Source of the DNA: Candidatus Sulfotelmatobacter sp. | GTDB lineage: Bacteria; Acidobacteriota; Terriglobia; Terriglobales; Acidobacteriaceae | DNA: 64,000 nucleotides | Assembly (NCBI GenBank): GCA_036500765.1 | Contig: DASYBM010000002.1 | Coordinates: 1-64,000 of the forward strand | Reading direction: 5' to 3' | Part shown: piece after piece, positions 1-9,017 of the stretch | Numbering within the stretch: the first letter of the stretch is position 1 | Layout of the letters: each line of letters begins with the position of its first letter | Made by a program: the position numbers and the translations under genes | The notes under the pieces: generated by a model | What the model saw: only the letters and a program-made list of their open reading frames with translations | Told to the model about the DNA's origin: nothing | The model's database searches: none

Positions 1-547
1 AGCTCGCGTTTGACCCTTGCTCGACCTGCTCTCGTTGCTCGCCCTTGCGGGGCGCAACGCGCGATCTTCGCTTGGGCTCCGGGCTCACCGCCAACCGGAT
101 AAACCTACCCTACGCCTCGGAACTCTATCTTGCCTTCAACATTTCTTCTCCGTTCTCCTCGACCAGCGCTTTGCTATAGACCCTTGCTCGCCCTCCTTCC
201 CAATCTTGCGATCGGAAAAGTGACTTCGCTCGAGCCCCGGACGCCGCGCCAACCGGAAAAACTTAAGAAGCTGTCAAAGAACAATTCCCTTGTACTCCTT
301 CTATATTTTCAGTCAACGAAAAATACGCGATTGTAAGTACATGCGTTTTCAATCGAGTGCAGCGCGTCCACAGGGGGATGACCGATTTTAGTGCAGGAGG
401 TTGGGCAATTTCGGCGGAAAGCCGCGCGGGACGAGAGTTTCCGCAGGATTTATTGATGGAAGTCGATGTTAAGGATCGAGGCACATTTTGTTGCGGGCTT
501 GTGAAAATCGCGCAGATGGCGCGTACTACAAGGGACTTTGATTCCGG
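1..547. other. No convincing gene; degenerate direct repeat
   Basis: The short reading frames here overlap one another, and none has a recognisable domain or ribosome binding site. Two stretches, about 12-105 and 178-262, look like diverged copies of one another. Both begin with GACCCTTGCTCG and end near CCAACCGGA followed by an A-run. The stretch after about 300 is less GC-rich than the rest. It may be a decayed intergenic repeat or the remnant of a gene lying left of the window. Nothing firmer can be said. Confidence 0.4.
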
Positions 548-979
548 TCAAGCGATCTCAATTGTTTCGTCAAGGAACCGCCTGCTTTCGTCAGAACTAT
601 CAAGTTCGAACGAATTAGTGAGAGCTGCCTTTCCTTTCTCCACGCTCGTAATGACATAGGAGAGTCCAGGCCAGTGCGCCTCTGCGAGATCGGTGATTGA
701 CCAGTGTGCTGGATGGTCAGGATGAGAGTGGTAGTAGCCGATAACATCCTCGCCGCGCTGTCTGGCTTCTCGTTGAATCCGAATCTGGTCACGCGGATCA
801 ATGTTGTAACGATTACGGGGAGAGTCCGTGCGGGTGTTATGGGCTCTTTCGATGGACGTGGTCACTCGTGTGCCTTCGTCATCAATGTGTCCCAAGAGAA
901 TTCCGCAGCATTCGTACGGGTAGGTTTCTTCGCCGTGCTTGCGAAGGGCGTCATAGTCTTTGCGGGAGAGTTTCAGCAT
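548..979 (-). CDS. JAMM/MPN+ metallopeptidase (Mec-like, M67 family)
   Basis: A 143-residue protein. The reading frame runs back to 1135, but the first 52 codons overlap the end of the cysteine synthase gene and look like noise. The ATG at 979 starts the conserved fold. The zinc motif is intact: HSHPDHPAHWSITD gives H-x-H-x(7)-S-x-x-D, and an upstream Glu sits in ECCGILLG. In the M67 family this is a zinc isopeptidase. The Mec type releases cysteine from the C-terminus of the sulfur carrier CysO. It starts 38 bases downstream of a CysM-like gene on the same strand, which is the classical Mec pairing, but no CysO/ThiS-like carrier gene is nearby. The family call is strong; the exact substrate is inferred. 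Confidence 0.85.
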   Translation of the reverse strand: MLKLSRKDYDALRKHGEETYPYECCGILLGHIDDEGTRVTTSIERAHNTRTDSPRNRYNIDPRDQIRIQREARQRGEDVIGYYHSHPDHPAHWSITDLAEAHWPGLSYVITSVEKGKAALTNSFELDSSDESRRFLDETIEIA

Positions 980-1017
980 GAAATTGTCGATCCGAATCGC
1001 CTGCTCGGGGCGCAAAC

Positions 1018-2025
1018 TTATCCTTCGGTCCAGAACCTCTCGCTGAGATATTTGTCGCCGGAGTCGCAGAGGATGGTGACGATCACGGCCTCTCGATCTT
1101 TTTTTAGCGGGAGGACGTGGGCAATTTTGAGGCATCCGACTACGGCGGCGGCGGCGGAGATTCCTACCAGCAGGCCGGCTTTGCGCGAAAGGTGGCGGGC
1201 CATGGCGTAGGCGTCTTCGGTGGAGATTTCAAGATTCTCATCGGCCAGCGTTGGGTCGTAGATTTTGGGCACGATGGCGGTGGACATGTGTTTAGCGCCT
1301 TCTATGCCGTGAAAGCTCGAGTCGGGCTGGAGCGAGATGCACTGCACGGCCGGGTTCAGTTCTTTGAGACGGCGCGTCGCGCCGACGAAAGTGCCGCTGG
1401 TGCCGAGCATGGAGACGAAGTGAGTGATGCGGCCCTGGGTCTGCTGCCAGATTTCGTTGGCGGTGCCGTGATAGTGGGCCTGCCAGTTGGCTTCGTTCGA
1501 GTATTGATCGGCGTAGAAATATTGGTCGGGGTGCAGGGCGGCGAGTTCGCGGGCTCTGCGGATGGCGCCGTCGGAGCCGTCGGCGGGATCGGTATAAAGA
1601 ATTTTGGCGCCATAGCCTTGCAGGATCTGCTTCCGTTCGCGGGAAACATTTTCGGGCATGCAGAGAGTGACGGGGAATCCTTCGGCGGCGCCGAGCATCG
1701 CATAAGCGATGCCGGTATTGCCGCTGGTGGCGTCGAGAAGAGTTTTTCCGGGACGAAGCTGGCCGCGGGCGCGCGCTTCGGCGACGATGTTGGCGGCAGC
1801 GCGATCTTTGACGGAACCGCCGGGGTTATACCATTCGGCCTTACCCAGAAGTGCTACGCCGGGTAGGTCGGCCGTGAGCGCGTCGAGACGCAGCAGAGGG
1901 GTGTTGCCGATGCGCTCGAGGAGAGTATGGCCGAGGGTTTCTCCCAGTCGGGACGCGGCTCCGCGAGTTTGGTTAGATTGTGCCGGAGTGTACATTGCCG
2001 CCGATCTTGCAGAACCGTGTGCCAT
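1018..2025 (-). CDS. cysM: Cysteine synthase (CysM/CysK family, PLP-dependent)
   Basis: About 335 residues, normal for the family. It makes cysteine from an activated serine (O-acetyl- or O-phosphoserine) and sulfide or a thiocarboxylated carrier. Visible signatures are the N-terminal IGNTPLLRL, the PLP lysine in NPGGSVKDR (near residue 72), the substrate loop ATSGNTG and the phosphate-binding glycines in MLGTSGTF. The first ten residues may not be translated, since a second ATG lies at 1995. The JAMM peptidase follows on the same strand, as in CysO-dependent cysteine pathways, so CysM is favoured over CysK. The sulfur donor cannot be told from sequence alone. Confidence 0.9.
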   Translation of the reverse strand: MAHGSARSAAMYTPAQSNQTRGAASRLGETLGHTLLERIGNTPLLRLDALTADLPGVALLGKAEWYNPGGSVKDRAAANIVAEARARGQLRPGKTLLDATSGNTGIAYAMLGAAEGFPVTLCMPENVSRERKQILQGYGAKILYTDPADGSDGAIRRARELAALHPDQYFYADQYSNEANWQAHYHGTANEIWQQTQGRITHFVSMLGTSGTFVGATRRLKELNPAVQCISLQPDSSFHGIEGAKHMSTAIVPKIYDPTLADENLEISTEDAYAMARHLSRKAGLLVGISAAAAVVGCLKIAHVLPLKKDREAVIVTILCDSGDKYLSERFWTEG

Positions 2026-2220
2026 GAATGAACCGAAAGGCCGTGACCAACGTAATGTGCTATATGGCCGGAAACGAGGTATGTAGTACCTTGTTTACAG
2101 TAATCAGATGAATAGTTTCGCCCGGCGATGCAGTCCGTGTAAAGTTACGGTCAGTTTTAACCAATGATGCATCCAATAGACGAGTTTGATGTGGGCAGGA
2201 AAGGTTGAACGTAAAAGCTA

Positions 2221-2700
2221 ATGTCGAAAACCATTGAAGCACGAACCTATGAAGAAGCGCTGGCCTGGCTACGCGATCACGGGTTCGACACGACGGACGC
2301 TCCGGGCACAACGGCTCGAGTGTTTCTGCGGAAATATAACGTGTCGGCGGCGATTCAGAAGACGCCGGAAGACGGGGTGAAAATTTTCGCGTATCCCGGG
2401 TATCTGATTGGCAGCGAGATATCGAAGTTAGTGAACCGCGGGTACCAGCAGTTTCTGAAAACTTCGAAGACCGAGGTTCCTGCTTCAGCCGAGCAATTGA
2501 AGGCGCTGCAATCTTTTTCGGAAGAGCTGAAAGTGGGACTCGGGCTGCCTAGCCTCTATAACGAGTCGCTGGGCACGGTGAGCGAGTCGTATCAGTATGA
2601 CCGCATTGAGGACCGCGACAAGCCGGCGGTGGATCGGCCGAAGCGTCCGTGGGAAGTGGCGGGAAAGGCCGCGGTGGCGGGGAAGAAGGGGCGGGCCTAG
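2221..2700 (+). CDS. Unknown conserved-looking protein, 159 residues
   Basis: I do not recognise this protein. It is soluble, with no signal peptide or membrane segment. A mixed alpha/beta N-terminal part contains RTYEEALAWLRDHGFD, followed by a region ending in a lysine- and arginine-rich tail (AGKKGRA). The codon use and GC content match the neighbours, and the frame is open throughout. It is transcribed divergently from the cysteine synthase, with 195 bases between them that presumably hold both promoters. A purine-rich GGAAAGG lies about 20 bases before the ATG, which is a little far for a ribosome site. The gene is probably real, but its function is open. Confidence 0.7.
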   Translation: MSKTIEARTYEEALAWLRDHGFDTTDAPGTTARVFLRKYNVSAAIQKTPEDGVKIFAYPGYLIGSEISKLVNRGYQQFLKTSKTEVPASAEQLKALQSFSEELKVGLGLPSLYNESLGTVSESYQYDRIEDRDKPAVDRPKRPWEVAGKAAVAGKKGRA

Positions 2701-2703
2701 GGG

Positions 2704-2760
2704 CGTTCGGTCTTCCGTCTTAAGTCTTCCGTATTCGGTCTTGGGTCTTCGGTCTTTGGC
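2704..2760. repeat. Short-word tandem repeat (GTCTTCCGTATT-like)
   Basis: The words GGTCTTCCGTCTT, AGTCTTCCGTATT, GGTCTTGGGTCTT and CGGTCTTTGG follow one another directly after the stop of the preceding gene. The same wording returns at 61155-61185, more than 58 kb away. This is an intergenic repeat of the low-complexity type found at several other junctions in this window. Confidence 0.6.
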
Positions 2761-2796
2761 AGGAGCGAACACCCAACATAGATTTTGCGGTCACAA

Positions 2797-3954
2797 TTAT
2801 TTGGCCTCCGATGGGTCGTATGCAGGAGGAGACGAATTGATCTTGCCGACCAGGCTGTCTTCAGCCTTCTTATGTAATTCCTGAACCCTGTGGAGTTCCT
2901 TCTCCGCGTCGGCGGTCTTGCCCAAAGCTTGATACAGACGTCCCAACTGGTAGTGCGCGTCGGGCAGATCCGGATCTAGAGATATAGCTTTCAGCAAAGC
3001 GCTTTGCGCATCCTTATATTTTTTCTGTTGGAGATCGATGGCTCCCAGGTCGACGTAGACGATGCGCAGATTTTTCTGGATGGTTAAAGAGCGCTGAAGG
3101 AAGGAAAGAGCTTCGTCGGGATGGTTGGCCTTCCATTCGATATCGCCGAGATAGGCCAGGGACTGCGCGTGGTTGGGGTCGAGAGTCAGTTCGCGCTGAA
3201 ACTCTTGCCGGGCCTGATCGTATTGTTGCGACTTCCAGTGCAGGTACCCGAGACCGAAGTGAACGTTCGGCTCACTTGGCGAGATTTTCGCGGCGGCCTC
3301 GAATTCGGCGATGGCGTCGGCGGTTTGGCTCTCGCCGTCCAAGGCTTCGCCGAGAAGGACGTGGGTGGCGGGGGAGTTGGGATTTTGCTGGAGCAGATGG
3401 CGAAATTCTTCGAGGGCGCAGGGATAGTTCTTCGCCCACAGGCAGCTTTGCGCCAGCACGGTATGGAGTTCCGTATTGCCGGGATCGGCCTTAGCGGCGG
3501 GCTCGAGATACTTTACGGCGTCGGCAAATTGTTGTGCGCCGTAGTTGCTGAGGCCTAAGAGCGTGCGCGCCTGAGAATTTGTCGAATCGGCGGCGAGGGC
3601 GCGGCGAAAGGCGGCAGCAGCGGGCTGGAAGCGGGACTGCTTGAACTCCGCGAGGCCAAGGTTGAGTTGCACGCCGGGGAGTTTGGGATTGAGCGCGAGC
3701 GCCTTACGATAAGCGGCGGCAGCTTCAGAATACTTCTGTTCCTTGGAGAGAACCACGCCCAGGCTGGCCAAGGCAGCGGCGTCGGTGGGATTGCGCTCAG
3801 TGACGGCTTTCCAGGCTTGGGCGGCTTCGGGAAATTTTCCCTGTTGTTCGAGGGAGATGGCATCGGCGGGAGTGGGCGATTGCGCGAAGGCTACGACTGC
3901 CGAGAGGAGAGTGAGGAGAACGACGAGAACGAGTTCGACCGCGCGGTTTGTCAT
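2797..3954 (-). CDS. Exported TPR-repeat protein
   Basis: A 385-residue protein with an N-terminal signal peptide: a hydrophobic run from residue 8, then an AFAQ-type cleavage site near residue 25. It is followed by roughly nine tetratricopeptide repeats. Typical TPR residues recur every 34 positions, for example AAALASLGVVLSKEQKYSEA and DAHYQLGRLYQALGKTADAE. TPR arrays are protein-protein interaction scaffolds, and the signal peptide places this one in the periplasm. It has no catalytic domain. It lies downstream of the TonB receptor on the same strand, but a strong hairpin at 4036-4061 separates them. Its partner is unknown. Confidence 0.85.
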   Translation of the reverse strand: MTNRAVELVLVVLLTLLSAVVAFAQSPTPADAISLEQQGKFPEAAQAWKAVTERNPTDAAALASLGVVLSKEQKYSEAAAAYRKALALNPKLPGVQLNLGLAEFKQSRFQPAAAAFRRALAADSTNSQARTLLGLSNYGAQQFADAVKYLEPAAKADPGNTELHTVLAQSCLWAKNYPCALEEFRHLLQQNPNSPATHVLLGEALDGESQTADAIAEFEAAAKISPSEPNVHFGLGYLHWKSQQYDQARQEFQRELTLDPNHAQSLAYLGDIEWKANHPDEALSFLQRSLTIQKNLRIVYVDLGAIDLQQKKYKDAQSALLKAISLDPDLPDAHYQLGRLYQALGKTADAEKELHRVQELHKKAEDSLVGKINSSPPAYDPSEAK

Positions 3955-4035
3955 CCGAATAGGATGCTAATTCAACACTGTGGAAGAAGATCGTGCATTT
4001 TGCGCAATGCGAGGCCGAGCCCCCGAGAAGCGTGC

Positions 4036-4061
4036 GCCCCGCTCGTGAGTGCGAGCGGGGC
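4036..4061 (-). terminator. Perfect 10-bp GC hairpin after the TonB receptor
   Basis: GCCCCGCTCG (4036-4045) pairs perfectly with CGAGCGGGGC (4052-4061) across a six-base loop. It starts 24 bases beyond the stop codon of the TonB receptor. No clear U-tract follows on the minus strand, so it may work as a 3' end protector or as part of a factor-dependent terminator. Confidence 0.5.
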
Positions 4062-4084
4062 GTGAGGTGGATACTTGAGGCAGA

Positions 4085-7000
4085 TTAGTAGATCAGCTTC
4101 AAGCCGAGTTGGAATTGCCGGCCGTCATAGGCCTGGGTAATCTGGCCGAAGTTGCCGGAATTGAAGTTGTTGCCGAGGCCGCCGGTGTCGGAATTGCCTT
4201 GAAATTGAGTGTGGTTGAAGGCGTTGAAGGCTTCGGCCCGGAACTCCAAGCGAAACCTTTCCGTGAAAGCAAAGTTCTTCAGGAGCGACAGGTCGAAATT
4301 GTTGTGGCCGGGACCGCGGATGAAATCAAACGGCGTATTGCCGTAACAATCCGCGCCCGAACCGCCTTGCGAGCAGGTTGGGAAGCTGAAGTTCGACGTG
4401 CTGAACCACTGGGCGGCCGTCTTGGGGTAGGAGACAGAGCCCGTTACGTTGGGCCGCACCCCTGTATTGCCAAGGACAGCAGCGGCGGTACTCTGGTTAA
4501 CGGGCACTCCCCCGATCAACACCGACTGCGTACCACTAACCCCAAGGTTGACTGGGGCACCGGTTTCTTCAGTGATGATTCCCGACAGTTCCCATCCGCC
4601 TAAGGCACCCTTCACCAAGCGGCTAGGGCTGTTCCGGAAAATCGGCAGTTCGTATACGAAGTTAGCGAAGAAAACATTTCTGCGATCGTACACGGATGGT
4701 CCCCAATCGGCCCGCCATCCTTGATAAGGATTGGTGGCATTCTCGAGATCGCCGCCGCTGCCGGAAGACGTGGTCGCATCCATCGCTTTCGCCAGAGTGT
4801 AGGAAACCTGCAACTGAAGGTCGCGATGGATTTTTCCGGTCAGCGTAGTCTGCAAGGAATTGTAGGTGGAGTTGGCGCCGTTGTATGCCAGTCGGATACC
4901 GCCGTAACCAGGATAGGTGAGCGTAGGATCAACGTTAGGGCTCGGTGCACCTGCCAGAGTAAGAGCCGGCAGATCGGCCTCCGCCGGAAGGTTGATCGCC
5001 TGATAGTAGTTCTCACGCCGTCCCTGGTCTCCGACATACGCGATGTTTAGCACTGCGTGGGCACCGATTGCCTGCTGGACGCCAATGCTGTACTGGAAGC
5101 TCATGGGAGTCGGGTAATGCACAGCGATGCCGGTTACCCCAAGTGGAAGGATGGGCAAGTTCGCAGCGGTGATCGGCGCGCCGCCAGCGAGGCTCTGCCC
5201 GGGATTTTGCAACGAAACACCGTTAAGCGTCGGATTCGGATCGCCCGGCGGGTTAACGGCACCGTTGTACATGTCATTGCCCTGAATGCGTTCGTAAGAG
5301 ATGCCGAAGCCACCACGAACTACAGTCTTGCCTTGACCAGTCAGATCATAAGCAAAGCCGAGACGTGGACCCCAATTGTTCCAGGAGTCGTTGACCAGAC
5401 CCTTGGGAATTCCATTCACGCCGCCAACGCCGATTCCGTTGGTGTAGAACTGAACTCCCCCAAGGATCGGATTGGTGCTGGTAACGATCCCGGGACTCGG
5501 CGCTGTGCATCCCGTTAACCCGGGATTGGCCGCATCGGGGGCACTGCAGACGTGTCCCGAGTTGTCAAAGGTGGCGCGATCGGCCTGGTTGTACATGCTG
5601 GGATAGAAATTTGACGAGAGATGGTTGGTCTCGTAAGTATGAGGAATGCCATCCCACCGCAACCCGAGATTCAGGGTCAACCGGCTGTTCACGCGCCAGT
5701 TGTCCTGCACATAGGCCGCGGGGGAGATGTTGTTCCAGTGGCCGCTGATTTTCACCCCGTCTTCAGAATATGCCTGGGCATCGCCGAGGAGGAAGTCGGC
5801 GTAATCGTAACCCGTGTAGGAACCGTTGAACGTAAAGTTGCCTTCAGTATTGGCGAAGGCGTCTTGCACTTTCTTATAAAGCGCCCAGCTGAAACCGAAC
5901 TTCAGCTGGTGCGCTCCCTTGGTCCAGGAGAGATCATCGCGAAACTGGTAATCGTCGGCCTTGTTATTCCATGGCGTCCAATTGGCGGTGTAATCGGAGG
6001 TGGTAACGCCGCTCAAATTGATCGAGGGGATGCGGTTGTCCTGGTTAGGCCCTTGAAATAGGCGGCCAAACATGAAGCTGCTCGGGGCCGAAACAAGGTT
6101 ATTGGGAATAATGTGAATGCGGTTGCCGTTGTAATTGAAGGCGATCTCGTTGAGCAGCGTCGGGCTGATCACGTGGGTAGCGTGAATCACGGCGCTGTAG
6201 GATGGGTTTCCGAAAACGTTCGCCACACTCGGAACGTTGTCGCCGCTCCACTGAGTAGTTCCGTAGGTTTGCGAAATCTGCTCGGAAATCCAGTGCCCGA
6301 AGATGGAGAACTTGCTGCTGAACTGATGATCGACGCGTGCAATCTGTTCCGTCAGAGTTGTGGGCGAATTGTTGCCGCCCTGGAAGAACGCGCCGTTGGG
6401 AGAACTCGGGTTCGGAGTCGGGAAGATCCCGCCGTACTTGCCACCGGCGGTCAGCAAAGCTGTCGCGTTGCTGGCGATCATGCAAGCTGGGATGGTGTTG
6501 TTGGGAAACGGCGAGCCAGCTACCACTCCCGCTGGGGCCAGACCGCCGGGACAGTTTGCGTACTGAATCGAAGCCGGAACGACCGACAGGGCCGGATCGG
6601 TGGCGATGCTTGGCTTACCATTAAATGTGGTCGGGAGCGTCGCGCCAGTGGCAGTGGGATACTCGCTGGCCAGGGGCACGAGCTGATTCAGCAGGCCGCC
6701 ATCGATTTCCTTGCGCCATTCCTGATTGTAAAAGAAGAAGGTGGGGTGAGCGTCGGCTCCGGGAACCTTCCCGCCCAAGTTGAAGCCGTAGATGTTATAG
6801 CGGAGTTCGGCGACCTTCTGAGGGGCGGGATTGAAGTAGTTGCGGGCGTCGAGGGCGTCGTTGCGGAACAACTCCCAGGCTTGAGCGTGAAACTGCTTGG
6901 TTCCGGATTTGATTACGGTGCTGATCTGGGCTGATGTAGCCAGGCCATACTCAGCGCTGTAATTCGAAGTGATATTGCGGAACTCGGCGATGGAGTCGAG

Positions 7001-7675
7001 GGAGGGAGCTACGCTGCCGCTGCTGCCGCCGCGGTCGAGGTTTTCGCCGCCGTCGATGAGTTGCAGGTTGTGGCCGGCGCGTTCGCCGTTGATGCTGATT
7101 GCGGCGTCGCTGCTCACAGGGGTGAAGCCTTCGCGGGAGTTGGTGAGGCTGGATGCGCCGGGGGCCAGAGCGAACAGCTCGTACAGACTGCGACCGTTGG
7201 TGGCCAGCTGGGTGACTTGCTGTCCGGTAATGACGTTGCTGACTTCGCCGGAGTCGGTTTGCACGGCGACGGCGTTGGCTTCGACGGTGACGGTCTCCTG
7301 GGCGCTGCCGACGGTGAGCTTGAAGTCGATACGGCTGCGGTCGCCTACGTCGAGGGTGATATTTTTCTGCTCGGCAGCCTTAAAGCCTGAGGCCGTGGCG
7401 CGCACGTTGTAGTGACCGATGTGGAGGTCGGGGGCGACATATTGGCCATCGCTATTGGTGGGCAGATCGCGCGTGACCCCAGTCTCCGTGTTGGTAATGG
7501 AAATGGTCGCGTTGGCAACCGTCGCACCAGACGGGTCAGTCACTGTACCGAGGATGGTGGCTTCCTGGGCGAACGCCTGTGATGCGAAGAGCATGAAGAC
7601 GGACGCGAGGAGAAAAGGACTGCGTCGCAGAGCGCGGCCGAAACTCCCGGCGAACAGGGATGAGAGGGATTTCAT
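4085..7675 (-). CDS. Oar-type TonB-dependent outer membrane receptor
   Basis: About 1196 residues. I place the start at 7675 rather than at the longest frame (7750), because a GGAGG ribosome site sits just before this ATG and a clean signal peptide (MKSLSSLF...SQAFAQ) begins there. The domains are a carboxypeptidase-regulatory-like beta domain (about residues 37-125, TILGTVTDPSGATVANA), a plug domain (about 135-260, containing the phrase SINGERAGHNLQLIDGG), then a long beta-barrel ending FQLGLKLIY with an aromatic terminus. Such receptors import large substrates, often oligosaccharides, using TonB energy. The LacI-type operator upstream and the xylan-degrading neighbours suggest a xylo-oligosaccharide ligand, which is inference. 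Confidence 0.9.
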   Translation of the reverse strand: MKSLSSLFAGSFGRALRRSPFLLASVFMLFASQAFAQEATILGTVTDPSGATVANATISITNTETGVTRDLPTNSDGQYVAPDLHIGHYNVRATASGFKAAEQKNITLDVGDRSRIDFKLTVGSAQETVTVEANAVAVQTDSGEVSNVITGQQVTQLATNGRSLYELFALAPGASSLTNSREGFTPVSSDAAISINGERAGHNLQLIDGGENLDRGGSSGSVAPSLDSIAEFRNITSNYSAEYGLATSAQISTVIKSGTKQFHAQAWELFRNDALDARNYFNPAPQKVAELRYNIYGFNLGGKVPGADAHPTFFFYNQEWRKEIDGGLLNQLVPLASEYPTATGATLPTTFNGKPSIATDPALSVVPASIQYANCPGGLAPAGVVAGSPFPNNTIPACMIASNATALLTAGGKYGGIFPTPNPSSPNGAFFQGGNNSPTTLTEQIARVDHQFSSKFSIFGHWISEQISQTYGTTQWSGDNVPSVANVFGNPSYSAVIHATHVISPTLLNEIAFNYNGNRIHIIPNNLVSAPSSFMFGRLFQGPNQDNRIPSINLSGVTTSDYTANWTPWNNKADDYQFRDDLSWTKGAHQLKFGFSWALYKKVQDAFANTEGNFTFNGSYTGYDYADFLLGDAQAYSEDGVKISGHWNNISPAAYVQDNWRVNSRLTLNLGLRWDGIPHTYETNHLSSNFYPSMYNQADRATFDNSGHVCSAPDAANPGLTGCTAPSPGIVTSTNPILGGVQFYTNGIGVGGVNGIPKGLVNDSWNNWGPRLGFAYDLTGQGKTVVRGGFGISYERIQGNDMYNGAVNPPGDPNPTLNGVSLQNPGQSLAGGAPITAANLPILPLGVTGIAVHYPTPMSFQYSIGVQQAIGAHAVLNIAYVGDQGRRENYYQAINLPAEADLPALTLAGAPSPNVDPTLTYPGYGGIRLAYNGANSTYNSLQTTLTGKIHRDLQLQVSYTLAKAMDATTSSGSGGDLENATNPYQGWRADWGPSVYDRRNVFFANFVYELPIFRNSPSRLVKGALGGWELSGIITEETGAPVNLGVSGTQSVLIGGVPVNQSTAAAVLGNTGVRPNVTGSVSYPKTAAQWFSTSNFSFPTCSQGGSGADCYGNTPFDFIRGPGHNNFDLSLLKNFAFTERFRLEFRAEAFNAFNHTQFQGNSDTGGLGNNFNSGNFGQITQAYDGRQFQLGLKLIY

Positions 7676-7738
7676 GTGGAGCCTCCGAGATTTGTAGGTC
7701 GCGATCAGTTGGCACGACCGGTTGGTAACGGATAACCG

Positions 7739-7766
7739 TTTGACAGACAATCTTTGACAGACAATC
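7739..7766 (-). repeat. Perfect 14-bp tandem duplication upstream of the receptor
   Basis: TTTGACAGACAATC occurs twice head to tail (7739-7752 and 7753-7766). It lies in the 5' leader or promoter region of the TonB receptor, between the start codon and the operator at 7790. It may be a recent slippage event altering spacing in the promoter. Confidence 0.8.
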
Positions 7767-7789
7767 AGGGTGAGCTAATTCCGGTAAAT

Positions 7790-7801
7790 GGAAACGTTTA
7801 C
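7790..7801 (-). promoter_or_regulatory. LacI-type operator upstream of the TonB receptor
   Basis: GGAAACGTTTAC has the symmetric AAACGTTT core with the central CG step typical of LacI/CcpA-family operators. It lies about 115 bases upstream of the receptor start, in the intergenic space shared with the divergent gene at 7995. Related sites occur at 8935, 17225 and 17380. Confidence 0.55.
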
Positions 7802-7994
7802 GTGATTACATCCGTTGCATGGTCGTTGTCAAGAAGAAAAACGATATAGTGGCCGCGTTTAGGGCGGTTTGGCGGGCTCGAAAAGGGCGCTTTTCACGCT
7901 AACAGGAATGGGTGTACTCTGGCGACATACAAACGGCCGCGTGCCGGGGCTGGCAAAAAGAGCCTTCCTGGAGCGGCGGCATGGGGGCGATGAA

Positions 7995-8708
7995 ATGCCG
8001 ACCCGAAGCTGGATTAGGAAGCTGGCGGTATCAAGCTTGATTCTCTTCGTTTGTTCGACCCACCTGGTTTGCCCGATTCGCTCATTCAGCCAGGAGAGGG
8101 CTGCGACGACCCCGGCCCCCTCTGCGGCCGTGGAGTTTCCAGTGATCATGCAGCAGAATGTGACGGCGGGCAAAACTCAGGCCGGAACCAAGGTCGAGGC
8201 GAAGTTGGAAGTCGCAACTATGGTGAATGGCGCGGTCATCCCGAGGAACGCGGTATTTTCCGGGGAGGTGATCGATTCAGTGGCGAAAACGAAGACAGAC
8301 CCGTCGCGCATTGCCATACGAATGGACTCGGCGCGGTGGAAGGACGGATCGGCTCAACTCAAAGTTTATCTCACCGCGTGGTATTACCCCACACAGGATG
8401 TGGGTGGCCAGGACTTGCAGTACGGACCGCAGCAATCCGCGAAAGCGACGTGGAACGGACAAGGGCAGTATCCGGATCCGAATTCGAAAAGTTATAAACC
8501 GTTTCCGGGGAGCGACTCGGGGAAGGAGTCGGGCGTTCCGGACACGCCGAATGCCAAGACTTCAAACCACCGTGTGCAGATGAAAGATGTAGAAAGTACG
8601 ACCGGCGCGGACGGGAGTATTGCGCTAGTTTCTAAACGGTCCAATCTCAAATTGGATAAGCTGACGGCGTATGTCTTCTCGAGCAGCGACTTGATGGCCC
8701 CGAAGTAG
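7995..8708 (+). CDS. Exported protein of unknown function
   Basis: About 237 residues from the ATG at 7995. The open frame begins at 7869, but those codons lack a signal peptide. From 7995 there is a basic start (PTRSWIRK), a hydrophobic core and a cleavage region near SFSQERA. The following segment (GTKVEAKLEVATMVNGAVIPRNAVFSGEV) resembles the beta-rich C-terminal fold of TrbI/VirB10-type proteins, which is only a weak impression. The C-terminal part is rich in Pro, Gly and Ser. No catalytic motif is seen. It lies between the divergent TonB receptor and the GH3 gene, with an operator at each side, so it may be expressed with the xylan genes. Confidence 0.7.
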   Translation: MPTRSWIRKLAVSSLILFVCSTHLVCPIRSFSQERAATTPAPSAAVEFPVIMQQNVTAGKTQAGTKVEAKLEVATMVNGAVIPRNAVFSGEVIDSVAKTKTDPSRIAIRMDSARWKDGSAQLKVYLTAWYYPTQDVGGQDLQYGPQQSAKATWNGQGQYPDPNSKSYKPFPGSDSGKESGVPDTPNAKTSNHRVQMKDVESTTGADGSIALVSKRSNLKLDKLTAYVFSSSDLMAPK

Positions 8709-8772
8709 GGTTGGGGCTTGCCCGTTCAAGGGCTCCGGTGGATTTTGGTCACGCGCGGGGCCGGTTGAGCAG

Positions 8773-8842
8773 GAGATCTCTTCGACTCCGTTCAGGGGCA
8801 GGCTCATCGCTTCGCCTGAAAACGGCTGCGCTCCAGGATGAC
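8773..8842 (+). repeat. Intergenic repeat R1, full copy A
   Basis: A 70-base element running from GAGATCTCTTCGACTCCG through GGCAGGCTC and CGCCTGAAAACGGCTGCGCT to GGATGAC. Its reverse complement matches 40441-40508 nearly base for base. A shortened version lies at 17311-17354. Confidence 0.75.
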
Positions 8843-8934
8843 AAACCAGTGGCTGATAAATCCTAGATGATCCAGGAGCCAGCGGGCGGCTTCTTGACCG
8901 CGCGATTCCACTGTGCTACAAGCGACGGTCAATC

Positions 8935-8946
8935 GTAATCGTTAAC
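8935..8946 (+). promoter_or_regulatory. LacI-type operator upstream of GH3
   Basis: GTAATCGTTAAC is a near-palindrome with a central CG. It lies 72 bases upstream of the GH3 start codon and continues as GCACTT. The site at 17380 reads GTAAGCGTTAGT then GCACTG, so the two agree over most of an 18-base window. This is evidence for a common regulator. Confidence 0.55.
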
Positions 8947-9017
8947 GCACTTACATCTAGCAGGTTTTTCGCGCCATCTGGCAACTGTTCGGCGTGCTTT
9001 GCGGGGGAGAATTGTCC

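Noticed and set aside
17-336. Two overlapping short plus-strand frames at the left edge
   Set aside because: No ribosome site, no domain, and they lie in a degenerate repeat.
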